Below are positions 56,671-64,000 of a stretch of DNA of 64,000 nucleotides, one piece after another. This stretch comes from Plectosphaerella cucumerina (taxonomy: Eukaryota > Ascomycota > Sordariomycetes > Glomerellales > Plectosphaerellaceae), in the NCBI GenBank assembly GCA_020746995.1, contig JAGPXD010000004.1, positions 806,001 to 870,000 of the forward strand, written 5' to 3'. Position numbers and translations under genes: made by a program. Positions within the stretch are counted from its first letter, which is position 1, and every line of letters starts with the position of its first letter. A model generated the notes under the pieces. The model made no database searches. It was not told the DNA's origin and saw nothing but the letters and a program-made list of their open reading frames with translations.

Positions 56671-57384
56671 ATGCGATTCGCCATGGCCGACCAGACTACG
56701 CGCACCTCCGCCTCGGTCACCGCACCCGAGGACCTCAAGGCCAGGCTCAAGGCCTCGTACGACGCCATCGCGCCCAAGTACAATGAGTGGACCGTCCCCC
56801 ACTCGGCCGTCCGCCTCCGCTATCTCGACGTCCTGCTCGCCCGGCTCCCTCCGGCCCCGACTCCGGCCTCCGTCCTCGAGCTCGGTTGCGGCTGCGGTCT
56901 CCCGGTGACAGAGAAGCTCCTCGACCGCCCCGGCTTCACCGTTACGGCCAACGACCTTTCCAGCGCGCAGATCGCCCTGGCCCGCGCCGCCCTTCGTCCC
57001 GATCCTCCCGGCCGCCTGACCCTCATCGAGGGCGACATGCTCACGCTCGACATCCCCGCGGCGTCGCTTGACGCTGTTGTCGGCATGTACTCGGTCATCC
57101 ACCTGCCCCGCGAGGAGCAGGTCGCCATGCTGGGCAACATTGCCCGCTGGCTGAAACCTGGCGGCTGGATGCTCGTCAACTTTGGCACGGAAGTGTCCGA
57201 GGGCAGCGAGGAGAAGGAGTGGCTCGGCGAGGGTGAGGGATGGATGTACTGGAGCGGATGGGGCGTCGAGGGGTCGCTGGAGAAGGTGAAGGAGGCAGGG
57301 CTTGAGGTCGTTATCAAGGAGGAAACCCAAGACGCCACGGATGCCGACTTTTTGTGGGTGCTGGCACGGAAGCCGGAGGCTTAG
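56671..57384 (+). CDS. class I SAM-dependent methyltransferase
   Basis: Intronless, 237 aa from ATG 56671; ATG 56683 (MADQTT) is an alternative start four codons later. Motif I is VLELGCGCGLPVTEKLL, the acidic loop VTANDLSSAQIALAR, and the later motifs IEGDMLTLDIPAAS and RWLKPGGWMLVNFG. The lead-in ASYDAIAPKYNEW is typical of small-molecule methyltransferases. The substrate cannot be inferred. It lies next to the bZIP gene in the same direction. Confidence 0.9.
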   Translation: MRFAMADQTTRTSASVTAPEDLKARLKASYDAIAPKYNEWTVPHSAVRLRYLDVLLARLPPAPTPASVLELGCGCGLPVTEKLLDRPGFTVTANDLSSAQIALARAALRPDPPGRLTLIEGDMLTLDIPAASLDAVVGMYSVIHLPREEQVAMLGNIARWLKPGGWMLVNFGTEVSEGSEEKEWLGEGEGWMYWSGWGVEGSLEKVKEAGLEVVIKEETQDATDADFLWVLARKPEA

Positions 57385-57590
57385 GGGAAGAGAAGCATCC
57401 GGGGGAGATAGGGGGGAATGGTGTCCGAGTCAGGAGTCGGACTTGATTAGTGAACACCCCGACGCTGGGGGCTGGAGTTTGTAATCCACCCCGACGGCCC
57501 CCTGACGGCCCCCCTTAATACAGCCCAACTGCCCCGGAAGCCAGGTGCATCCGCCGGCATCGATGACAACAGCACCGCTAAAAATGAGGC

Positions 57591-58514
57591 ATGCAACCAA
57601 AACCAAGAGTACGCTCGATGTGGTATGTGGTTCCGTGTTACCCTGGTGGACCAGTGCTGACACCCTCCCAGGGCCGTCGAGAACAGAACCGCCAGGCCCA
57701 ACAGGCCTTCCGGCAACGGCGTAAGCTGGCCGACGCAGCACAGCGACAGAGGATCAAGAAATTAGAAGACTCCGTCGAGGAAATGGGCCGCATGCTCGTC
57801 GGGCTATGCGACGAAGTCATGGCCGCCACCGCAGCGGGAGACCTCGTCCGGCGACCGGGGCTGATGGACCTCCTCCGATCCTCCATCTCCCGCTCCCTTG
57901 AAATCGCCGGCACAGCTTCCACCTACGACGACGAAGGCGTCGCCATGTCCGAGCCAGAAAAGGAAAACAACTCCCCAAAACAACCCGAAGAACCCATCGT
58001 CATCCTCCCCTCCCAGGTTCCCCCCTCCTGGCCCTCTCCCGCCGCCACGCCCTTCGCAATGCGTCTCGTCGAAACAACCCTCTCCAACGCCTGTCTCTAC
58101 CTCAGCGGCGACGCGCCCATCTCCCCTGCCGCTTACCAGCGCGCATTTGGCCCTTCTCTTCGCGTCAGCACGAGCGCGGAGTTGTTGGCGAAGCTGCGGT
58201 GGCAGCTTGGTCCGGGGAGGGCGGGGCTGCATGAGGCGGCGGGGGCGTTTAGGGGTACGGGAGGGGGGCTGGTGACGGCGGCGGATGTGCATGAGCAGCT
58301 TGCTGGGTTGGGGGCGAGGGATCTGGGACCGGATACGATGGAGTTGAGGATTGGGGGTGAGGGGAGTGGGGGCATGGTGGTGAGGTTGAGGACGTCGTTG
58401 TTGACGGGGGCGTTGGCGGAGGCGGCGGTTTGTATGGAGAAGGGGCCGGCTTACCCGGCTGGGGAGGTGCAGAGGGCTGTTGAGGCGAGTGTGGTGTTGG
58501 CGAGGGGGTTGTGA
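57591..58514 (+). CDS. Yap/AP-1-like bZIP transcription factor
   Basis: Exon 1 (57591-57608) codes MQPKPR; intron 57609-57671 (63 nt, branch GCTGAC) is removed; exon 2 (57672-58514) completes 286 aa. The basic region GRREQNRQAQQAFRQRRK has the QxxQxAFR signature of fungal Yap/Pap1-type bZIPs. It is followed by a short leucine zipper (RIKKLEDSVEEMGRMLVGL). The middle is acidic and Pro-rich. The C-terminal 130 residues look like the conserved region of fungal bZIPs that follow a gene cluster, not a metal- or redox-sensing Cys-rich domain. Because the intron is a multiple of 3, the unspliced frame is also open. Its neighbours suggest a local regulator. Confidence 0.85.
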   Translation: MQPKPRVRSMWYVVPCYPGGPVLTPSQGRREQNRQAQQAFRQRRKLADAAQRQRIKKLEDSVEEMGRMLVGLCDEVMAATAAGDLVRRPGLMDLLRSSISRSLEIAGTASTYDDEGVAMSEPEKENNSPKQPEEPIVILPSQVPPSWPSPAATPFAMRLVETTLSNACLYLSGDAPISPAAYQRAFGPSLRVSTSAELLAKLRWQLGPGRAGLHEAAGAFRGTGGGLVTAADVHEQLAGLGARDLGPDTMELRIGGEGSGGMVVRLRTSLLTGALAEAAVCMEKGPAYPAGEVQRAVEASVVLARGL

Positions 58515-58734
58515 ACGGTGTAGATGAGGGGATGTCGTTGTTGGATTATCTTTGCGAGATCTTGGGTTTAGACTGACACTGGGTTTTGGTTATGGCTGTA
58601 CTTTTAAGGCTGCTGGGTTATTAGACCGGAGTTCTGGCGGCACATATCACGACGGAGCACGTAAATAAGAATACATAGATGATCTTTCTAGCAATCTAGG
58701 CTCTACTGTTCAGGTCAATACTTCAAGTAGATAC

Positions 58735-59886
58735 CTACAGATCTCCCTGGCGACGATCCTCGTGCAGCTTCAGCACAACCCCAATCTTCTCCGGCTGCAC
58801 GCGCTCCCACAGGCTTCCCAGTCCCAGAGCCCTTCCCCTCTCGTCCTCCTTGCGGAACCACTCCTCAGCGGAACGGATACGGTTCGGGTGAATCTCATCC
58901 AGAAGCGCATAATCCTTGGTAACAACGCCCTTGTTCCCAGCCGAGTCGCGCCAGAGGTTCCACCAGCCCGTGAAGTTATCACGGTACGTCATGGTAGCCG
59001 GGTCCTTCGGGTCGGCGTTGTATCCCGTGGGCGCCTCATCGGGGAGAGGGACGTTGGCGAAGTAATCGTCGAAGCTTGTGTCGATGTACTCAGCCGGCTT
59101 GCCAGTAACGGCGGTGAAGGCCCGCGCGAGCTCGTGGTAGTCAATGTGGGCGATGGCCACGTCGAGGTTCATGCCGCTTGCGCGGTCGGGGTGGTCAAAG
59201 AGCCACTTGACGTAGTAGCCGCAGTCATCAAGAGCGACCTCGGGCACGGCGCCATCGCCGAGGGGAACGCGCCACTTCACGACGCCGTCCTCCACGACGG
59301 GAGGCATGGGCGTGTAAGCGTTGATAGTCATCTCCATATAAGGAGCCGTAGAGAAGAGAGCAGCATGCGTCCCATGGCGAGCGGCGTTCTTCTCATTCAT
59401 GGCGAGAATCCACTCTCCAACACGACCCTTGGCATCGTAGTGACCCCCGCGGTACTTGGGATTATACCCGCCGATGCGGTAGGCGTACAGCAGCGAGCTG
59501 TAGACGTAGAGCTTGACGCCCTCCTCGATGGCGAGCTCGTAGGCGCGAATGGACCAGTAGATCTCCGTCTTCTCGCCGCAGTTGAAGCCGTCAATGTTGA
59601 CAAAGGCGCCCCAGGCGCCGCGGAAGAGCTCGCGGAGGTTGGACTCGGAGGCGAAGGAGCCGATGACGGGGGTGACGGCGCCGGGGGGACCGAAGGCGGC
59701 GATTTCTTTGAAGCGGGCGCTGTTGGCGTCGCGGGTCAGGGCGCGGACGGTGTAGTTACCGGATTGGACGAGGTCGCGGACGACGGGGATGCCTTGGGCG
59801 CCGGTGCCGCCGATGCTGGAGGGGTTAGGATGGTGGGTGAGGATATGAGGGTTGGGATGGACTCACACTGCGATGATCTTTGACAT
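58735..59886 (-). CDS. NmrA-like NAD(P)-binding reductase
   Basis: Exon 1 (59886-59867) gives MSKIIA; exon 2 (59815-58735) completes 366 aa. The nucleotide motif is IAVIGGTGAQGIPVVRDLVQ, followed by NYTVRALTRDANSARF, as in NmrA/isoflavone reductase-like atypical SDRs. YVYSSLLYAYRIGGYNPKY and FSTAPYMEMTINAY are family blocks. Without exon 1 the frame has no start codon for 130 codons, so the splice is well supported. It could be an enzyme or, like NmrA itself, a redox-sensing repressor partner. Confidence 0.9.
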
Positions 59887-59984
59887 GATGAGTGGAAAGG
59901 TTGGAGTGAAGGCTTGTGATATGGTGATGAGATTGATGGTTGGAATGCAGGTCAGAAGGTTTTGGCGGTCGTCTGGCCGCCGTA

Positions 59985-59991
59985 TATAACC
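59985..59991 (-). promoter_or_regulatory. TATA box of the first NmrA-like gene
   Basis: TATATA on the minus strand (TTATATAC) about 100 bp before the ATG at 59886. Confidence 0.5.
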
Positions 59992-60393
59992 TCTTCAAGA
60001 CATATCATGATGGTCGATGTCGAACGGGTACCCGGGCTGGATACGTAAGTCCTGAATTGTGGCGATGCCTTCAACACCAAGGGCGATTATGCGATGGCGG
60101 GACAGAATCCCCGTCCGTGCAAAAGACGGTCAAGAAGGCACTTACGTGTGAAGCCCGAGAACTGATGCAGACTGCAAGACGTGGCAACATGATGCGAGGC
60201 ATTGGCTCGTATCAAGCAGTGACGGTGAAGGTTGCGATGAATGGGCAAGAGATGTCACATCTCAAGACTACTTCGGAGTGTCATCAAACGTCCAAGAAAG
60301 GATAAGGCTCCTCGCCTGTTGACCATCATCCACTGCCAATGTGGCGGCATAGACACCAAGCCCAGTCCGGCCATCTGCTGGGCTACTGCTCCC

Positions 60394-60505
60394 ACGTAAG
60401 CACCCCGAGTCTCATCACGTACACACTCCGAAGCCGTCACGTACGCATTCCGAGCCTTACGTTCCCACCCCGAGCCTTACATACACATCCCGAGTCCGAG
60501 ATAGA
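60394..60505. repeat. imperfect 20-24 bp repeat in the divergent promoter
   Basis: About five degenerate units of the form CACGTANNCANNCCGAGNC. Further CCGAG motifs follow downstream (near 60500 and 60550). Could be a cluster of transcription-factor sites. Confidence 0.55.
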
Positions 60506-60794
60506 CGCTACATCAATCCTCGGCTCGGCCCTAGACCCGACAAATCAGTCCCGAGTCAGACCACCCTGACACCCCCCTTGCGTGCCGCTGTGAACCTTAA
60601 GTCCAGCCGATGCCATTCTCGGGAGATAGACGTCGCTAGATCCGGCATTGAACGATTTCGTGATGGCTTCGGAGGGTTCTCGTCGAGTGAAACCCTCCTA
60701 GCATGGCAGCTGGGAATGAATAAGTAACAATGTGAAGCCCATCACTGAAGTTGAGCATCACATCTCACCTCAATCAACACCTCCAACATTCACG

Positions 60795-61798
60795 ATGAGC
60801 TCCCCCAAGCGTTCCACAGTCCTCATCACCGGGTGAGTCCCCTCTCCTGACTGACCAGGACGCATGCTGATGCCATCACAGCTGCACAACCGGTAGCGCA
60901 GGCCACGCCCTCGCCCTGGAGTTCGCCTCCCGCGGCATGCGCGTCTTCGCAACCGCCCGCTCACTCTCCTCCATCAAGTCTCTCGAGGGCAACAAGAACA
61001 TCGAAACCCTCGCTCTTGACGTCACCAGCCCCGAGAGCATCGCCGCCCTCGAGCGCGAGATCTCCAAGCGGACAGGCGGCACCCTCGACATCCTCTTCAA
61101 CAATGCCGGGACCAGTACGTCACCTTCCCTCTAGACACCAATGTCGCTAACTTCTTTCCCCAGTGTACGAAGCCCCAGCGGTAGAGGCTGACCCCGCCCG
61201 CGTCCGCTCCATGTTCGACGCCAACGTCTTCGGCCTCTTCGACATGATCACAGCCTTCACTCCCCTCCTCCTCGCCTCCGCTGCCGCCAACGGACCCTCC
61301 CGCCCCCCGGCGATCATCAACACCGCCTCCGTTCTCGCTCGCGTGCCGTACCCCTTCTCAGCAGCCTACAACGCCAGTAAGGCGGCAGTCGCCTCGTACT
61401 CGGACGCGCTGCGCATCGAGCTTGCGCCCCTTGGGATCAAAGTCATCACGGTCTACATGGGCGTCGTCAAGACGGGGCTCTTCCACCCCGTGGCTTTCGA
61501 TCCCAACGGTCTCTATGCCGCTGCTGAGGCGGGTGTCGTCCAGCGCAGTCGAGACAACATGACCAAAGGGGCGAGCCCGGAGGAGTTTGCCAAGGGTGTT
61601 GTGGCTGAGGTCGTTGGGAAGCCGGGGCTGGGAAAGGCAGAGGCCATTTGGAAGGGGGCGAATGCTTTCGTCGTCTGGCTTGTGGGGATCATAGGGCCTG
61701 CGAGCGTGTTTGTCAATGTTGCCGAGTCGGCGGCGGGGTTCACGAAGGAGGTGAAGAAGGCTATTGCCGAGAGGGGGCGGGCGGTGGCGAAGAAGTAG
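60795..61798 (+). CDS. short-chain dehydrogenase (acyl-DHAP reductase-like)
   Basis: Three exons (60795-60832, 60882-61114, 61164-61798) give 301 aa. Rossmann motif TGxxxGxG is seen in variant form as ITGCTTGSAGHALALEF. LFNNAGT (NNAG motif), the catalytic Ser in NTASVLARVPYPFS and the YNASK Tyr-Lys pair are intact. The overall form resembles Ayr1-type reductases of lipid intermediates. A C-terminal hydrophobic patch (FVVWLVGIIGPASVFV) may associate with membranes, as in Ayr1 at ER and lipid droplets. The substrate is uncertain. Confidence 0.92.
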
Positions 61799-62178
61799 GC
61801 CGTTCAGGCCGCTGTACCGGTATCATATTGTCGATTCATTAGTGTAGCGTGTTGTTAATAGCATGATGGACATCAAGCCCCTTGAGACAAAAGTCAGAGT
61901 GAGATGGGTTCAAGAGAATGGGAATCGAGAGGTCTCGGAATGACGAGTGAGGAGACGTCAAAGTTTTGATTAATGATCACCCCGAGTTTGGCCCCACACG
62001 ATCGACCGGCTGAGTAATCTGAGCTTTCCGAGTCCGAGATGTGGGGCCAAACTCCGCATCACATGCCGAGTCAATTTAGGGGTCAAGCAGGCGGGGTCAG
62101 TGTCAGGGGCTACACTGCAGTCATCGACAGCGGACTTCTACCGATCATCTCCATTCATCGAAACTCTATCCACCGCTT
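61799..62178. other. convergent intergenic region
   Basis: Holds the 15 bp inverted repeat at 61984-62054 and one copy of a 13 bp motif shared with 63368-63380. No gene. Confidence 0.6.
61984..62054. repeat. 15 bp perfect inverted repeat, 41 nt loop
   Basis: GAGTTTGGCCCCACA at 61984-61998 and its exact complement at 62040-62054. It lies between two convergent genes; it may be a 3'-end structure, an operator or the ends of a small mobile element. Confidence 0.85.
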
Positions 62179-63117
62179 CTACGCCTCCTCAACCATGACC
62201 CGAAAATACTCGGCAGGCGTCGTCTTGGGCGCCGCCAGCTCGAGCACCTCCTTGCTCGTCGTCGATGCCGTAGTGCGGCCTTCCCAGCCAGGGACAGGCG
62301 CATGCTTGATGCTCAAGATCAGGTGCTTGATGGCAGGCGCAGCTGCAGCCCCCTGGTCAAGGAAGCTCAAGTCCCTGTACTTCACGTCCTCGATCGGAAC
62401 GCCAATGTACTCCTCCGCCAGCTTCACCACCTGCTCGCCAGTGATGTCCTCGGGTCCGTTGAGCTCGTACAGCGCGCCGTTGTGCTTCTCCACGTCCTCG
62501 AGAAGAAGCAGACGAGCAGCAAAGACACCAACATCGTCCGAGTGGATTGGAGCGTTGAGTGCATCCTTGTCAGCCATCAGGCGCAGGGTGCCAGGCTTGG
62601 CCCCCGTCTTGCGGTACTCCTTGACGAGGTCGACGGCCGGACCGAGGTAGAAGCTATGGAAAACGTTGGGCTGGAGAGACGTCCAACGCAGCGCCTTGAA
62701 AGGAGCGGAGGCAAGCATCTGCTCGATGGCCCAGTGCTGGCGGGGGTAGTAGGCGGGCGAGTCCGGGCGCACGTTGGCGGCCGTGGTGGAGATGCGGACC
62801 ACGTACTCGACACCGGCGTGCAGGGCGGCGAGGTGGAAGGTCGACTCATCGGCGAACTGGGTGCCCTCGTTATGTGAGGCGATGAAAGCGCGCTTGATGC
62901 CCTGGTCGCGGAGCCAGTCGGCTGTGATGTCGACCCAGTTCTTCTCAAGGACCTCAACGCCGGGGAGCTTGGAGAGCTTCTGGGCTGCGGCGCCGCTCGT
63001 CGAGCGGGTGAGGGCGATGATCTTCTGGCCTGATGTCTTGGAGGCTTCGGCGAGGGTCTCGACCACGGCGCGGCCAGTGTTGCCGGTGGCACCGACGACA
63101 AGGATGGTAGAGGCCAT
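62179..63117 (-). CDS. NmrA-like reductase (ergot-alkaloid EasG-like family)
   Basis: Intronless, 312 aa from ATG 63117. N-terminal MASTILVVGATGNTGRAVVE is a clean GxxGxxG nucleotide motif. KRAFIASHNEGTQFADESTF, YVVRISTTAANVRPDSPAYY and LRWTSLQPNVFHSFYLGPAV are typical of NmrA-like/azoreductase-like atypical SDRs, which include festuclavine dehydrogenase. No ergot cluster genes are present here, so an ergot role is not implied. Confidence 0.92.
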   Translation of the reverse strand: MASTILVVGATGNTGRAVVETLAEASKTSGQKIIALTRSTSGAAAQKLSKLPGVEVLEKNWVDITADWLRDQGIKRAFIASHNEGTQFADESTFHLAALHAGVEYVVRISTTAANVRPDSPAYYPRQHWAIEQMLASAPFKALRWTSLQPNVFHSFYLGPAVDLVKEYRKTGAKPGTLRLMADKDALNAPIHSDDVGVFAARLLLLEDVEKHNGALYELNGPEDITGEQVVKLAEEYIGVPIEDVKYRDLSFLDQGAAAAPAIKHLILSIKHAPVPGWEGRTTASTTSKEVLELAAPKTTPAEYFRVMVEEA

Positions 63118-63211
63118 TGTAGGTAGTGAGAAAGGAGTGCTTAGATGATTGAGGGGAAAGCTGTGTTTGCTGTGCTCTCAGAGAAGCTGATGAGAGCGGT
63201 TTCCAAGCTCT

Positions 63212-63218
63212 TTATATC
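63212..63218 (-). promoter_or_regulatory. TATA box of the second NmrA-like gene
   Basis: GATATAAAG on the minus strand about 95-100 bp before the ATG at 63117. Confidence 0.5.
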
Positions 63219-63472
63219 CAGTAGGACCACGACATCATCTTCGACGCCACATCGGTTAGTCGGCCCTCGTCGCTGATAAATCTGAGATCCTGTTCTTCCC
63301 CTCGAGACGCGGGAACGACCGAATAAGTCCTTAGCTTGGCGCATTCGAGGTGCGTTGTGACATCACCGCCAAACTCCGCAAGTCCGTCGATCCACGCATC
63401 GACTTGATCTGACGGCTGTTTGGAAAATCGCATGACGCCTCGCGAGTGTCGCATAACAGCTGGCTAACCTCG

Positions 63473-63618
63473 ACATAGCCAGGTCAATAGGTCAATCGCC
63501 ATAGCCAGGTCAATCGCCATAGCCAGGTCAATCGCCATAGCCAGGTCAATCGCCATAGCCAGGTCAATCGCCATAGCCAGGTCAATCGCCACAGCCAGGT
63601 CAATCGCCACAGCAGGTT
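63473..63618. repeat. 18 bp minisatellite
   Basis: Six full tandem units of CCATAGCCAGGTCAATCG from 63499 to 63606, with degenerate units before and after; the last full unit has CACAG for CATAG. Non-coding as far as can be seen; the minus ORF through it (AMAIDL repeats) is a by-product. Confidence 0.95.
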
Positions 63619-63811
63619 CCGCGACACAACAAGTCCCAGCTGGCATGCGATACTCGTGAGACGTCATGCGATTCTAAAAGAAATAAGCCCCATCTGACAA
63701 CTCCGTCAGGTACGATCGGACCGAGAATGTGCATCGATTTCAACCCGGCGACCCCTCTCCGCACCCCGGCGCGGCCCTTTCCCGGCCGAAAAGGCCAAGC
63801 AAACCCCCTAT

Positions 63812-64000
63812 CTATCCCGTCTCCTTGCCCCGCGAGCCCACCCCGTGAAAGGTCTTCTCGAGTTGGTCCGCCACTCGTGTCAGCAACCGTCTCTTGGTAC
63901 CTGGCTTGCCCCCGTCAGGCGATGCTTTTCGTTTCCCTCTTGCCTTTGCCGAACTTCCCTCTGGCGAAACCGTCATGGCTGCCAACTCACTCAGGCCCTC
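63812..64000 (-). CDS. 3' end of a gene that runs off the window
   Basis: Open from the window edge (64000) to TAG at 63814-63812, 62 codons. It reads EGLSELAAMTVSPEGSSAKA, then basic GKRKASPDGGKPGTKRRLLT, then RVADQLEKTFHGVGSRGKET. The composition is like the charged, nuclear-type C-terminal tail of a fungal protein. Too little is visible to name it. Confidence 0.45.
   Translation of the reverse strand, partial: EGLSELAAMTVSPEGSSAKARGKRKASPDGGKPGTKRRLLTRVADQLEKTFHGVGSRGKETG

Larger units (their letters stand above)
59887..60794. other. divergent promoter region
   Basis: About 0.9 kb between divergent NmrA-like and SDR genes. It holds a TATA-like site on the minus side and an imperfect repeat of CACGTA/CCGAG units at 60394-60505. 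No convincing gene (a 121-codon plus ORF at 59940 has no features). Confidence 0.6.
63118..63811. other. promoter and repeat-bearing intergenic region
   Basis: Contains the TATA-like site, one copy of the 13 bp motif GCCAAACTCCGCA (63368-63380) and the 18 bp minisatellite. Then about 190 bp of GC-rich sequence precedes the stop of the next minus-strand gene. Confidence 0.55.

Noticed and set aside
62179..63117. Ergot-alkaloid gene cluster
   Set aside because: Only one EasG-like reductase is present; no dimethylallyltryptophan synthase or other pathway genes are seen.

Overview
The window is nuclear DNA of a filamentous ascomycete (Pezizomycotina). Evidence: short introns of about 50-100 nt with GT-AG ends and CTGAC-type branch sites, GC-rich coding sequence, and typical fungal families (HET domain, LaeA-like methyltransferase, NmrA-like reductases, Osh3-like lipid-transfer protein, UncA-type kinesin-3). 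The gene set suits a Sordariomycete, but I cannot name the genus. Exon joins were worked out by eye from reading frame, splice signals and family knowledge; no RNA or homology search was available.

Left part (1-18.3 kb): 2.9 kb without a convincing gene, then a GOLD/PH/OSBP protein like Osh3 (2868-6020), a 4.5 kb non-coding stretch, a LaeA-like SAM methyltransferase (10537-11929), the mitochondrial protease OMA1 (12678-13950), and a very large GPI-anchored aspartic-protease-like cell-wall protein (14565-18257) whose second catalytic Asp appears to be Asn.

Middle (18.5-44.7 kb): a four-helix membrane protein, a gene that looks decayed (19655-21499), a protein with two RNase H1 N-terminal (viroplasmin-type) modules but no nuclease, a membrane-anchored Hsp70-like protein, a small cytochrome b5, kinesin-3, a fungal repeat-family gene with a likely frameshift, an LTA4 hydrolase-type aminopeptidase, a MARVEL-like membrane protein, and a hydrophilic repeat protein. 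A 4 kb gene-poor and partly AT-richer stretch lies at 39.3-43.3 kb.

Right part (45.4-56.4 kb) is a self/non-self recognition cluster: an AAA ATPase that appears to run in frame into a HET domain, followed by two more HET genes. The AAA gene carries a perfect 15 x 15 bp minisatellite, and the HET part carries a reading-frame break. Beyond it (56.7-63.1 kb) lie a small methyltransferase, a Yap-like bZIP factor, two NmrA-like reductases and a short-chain dehydrogenase, which may form a small metabolic or stress group. The window ends in an 18 bp minisatellite and the 3' end of a further minus-strand gene.
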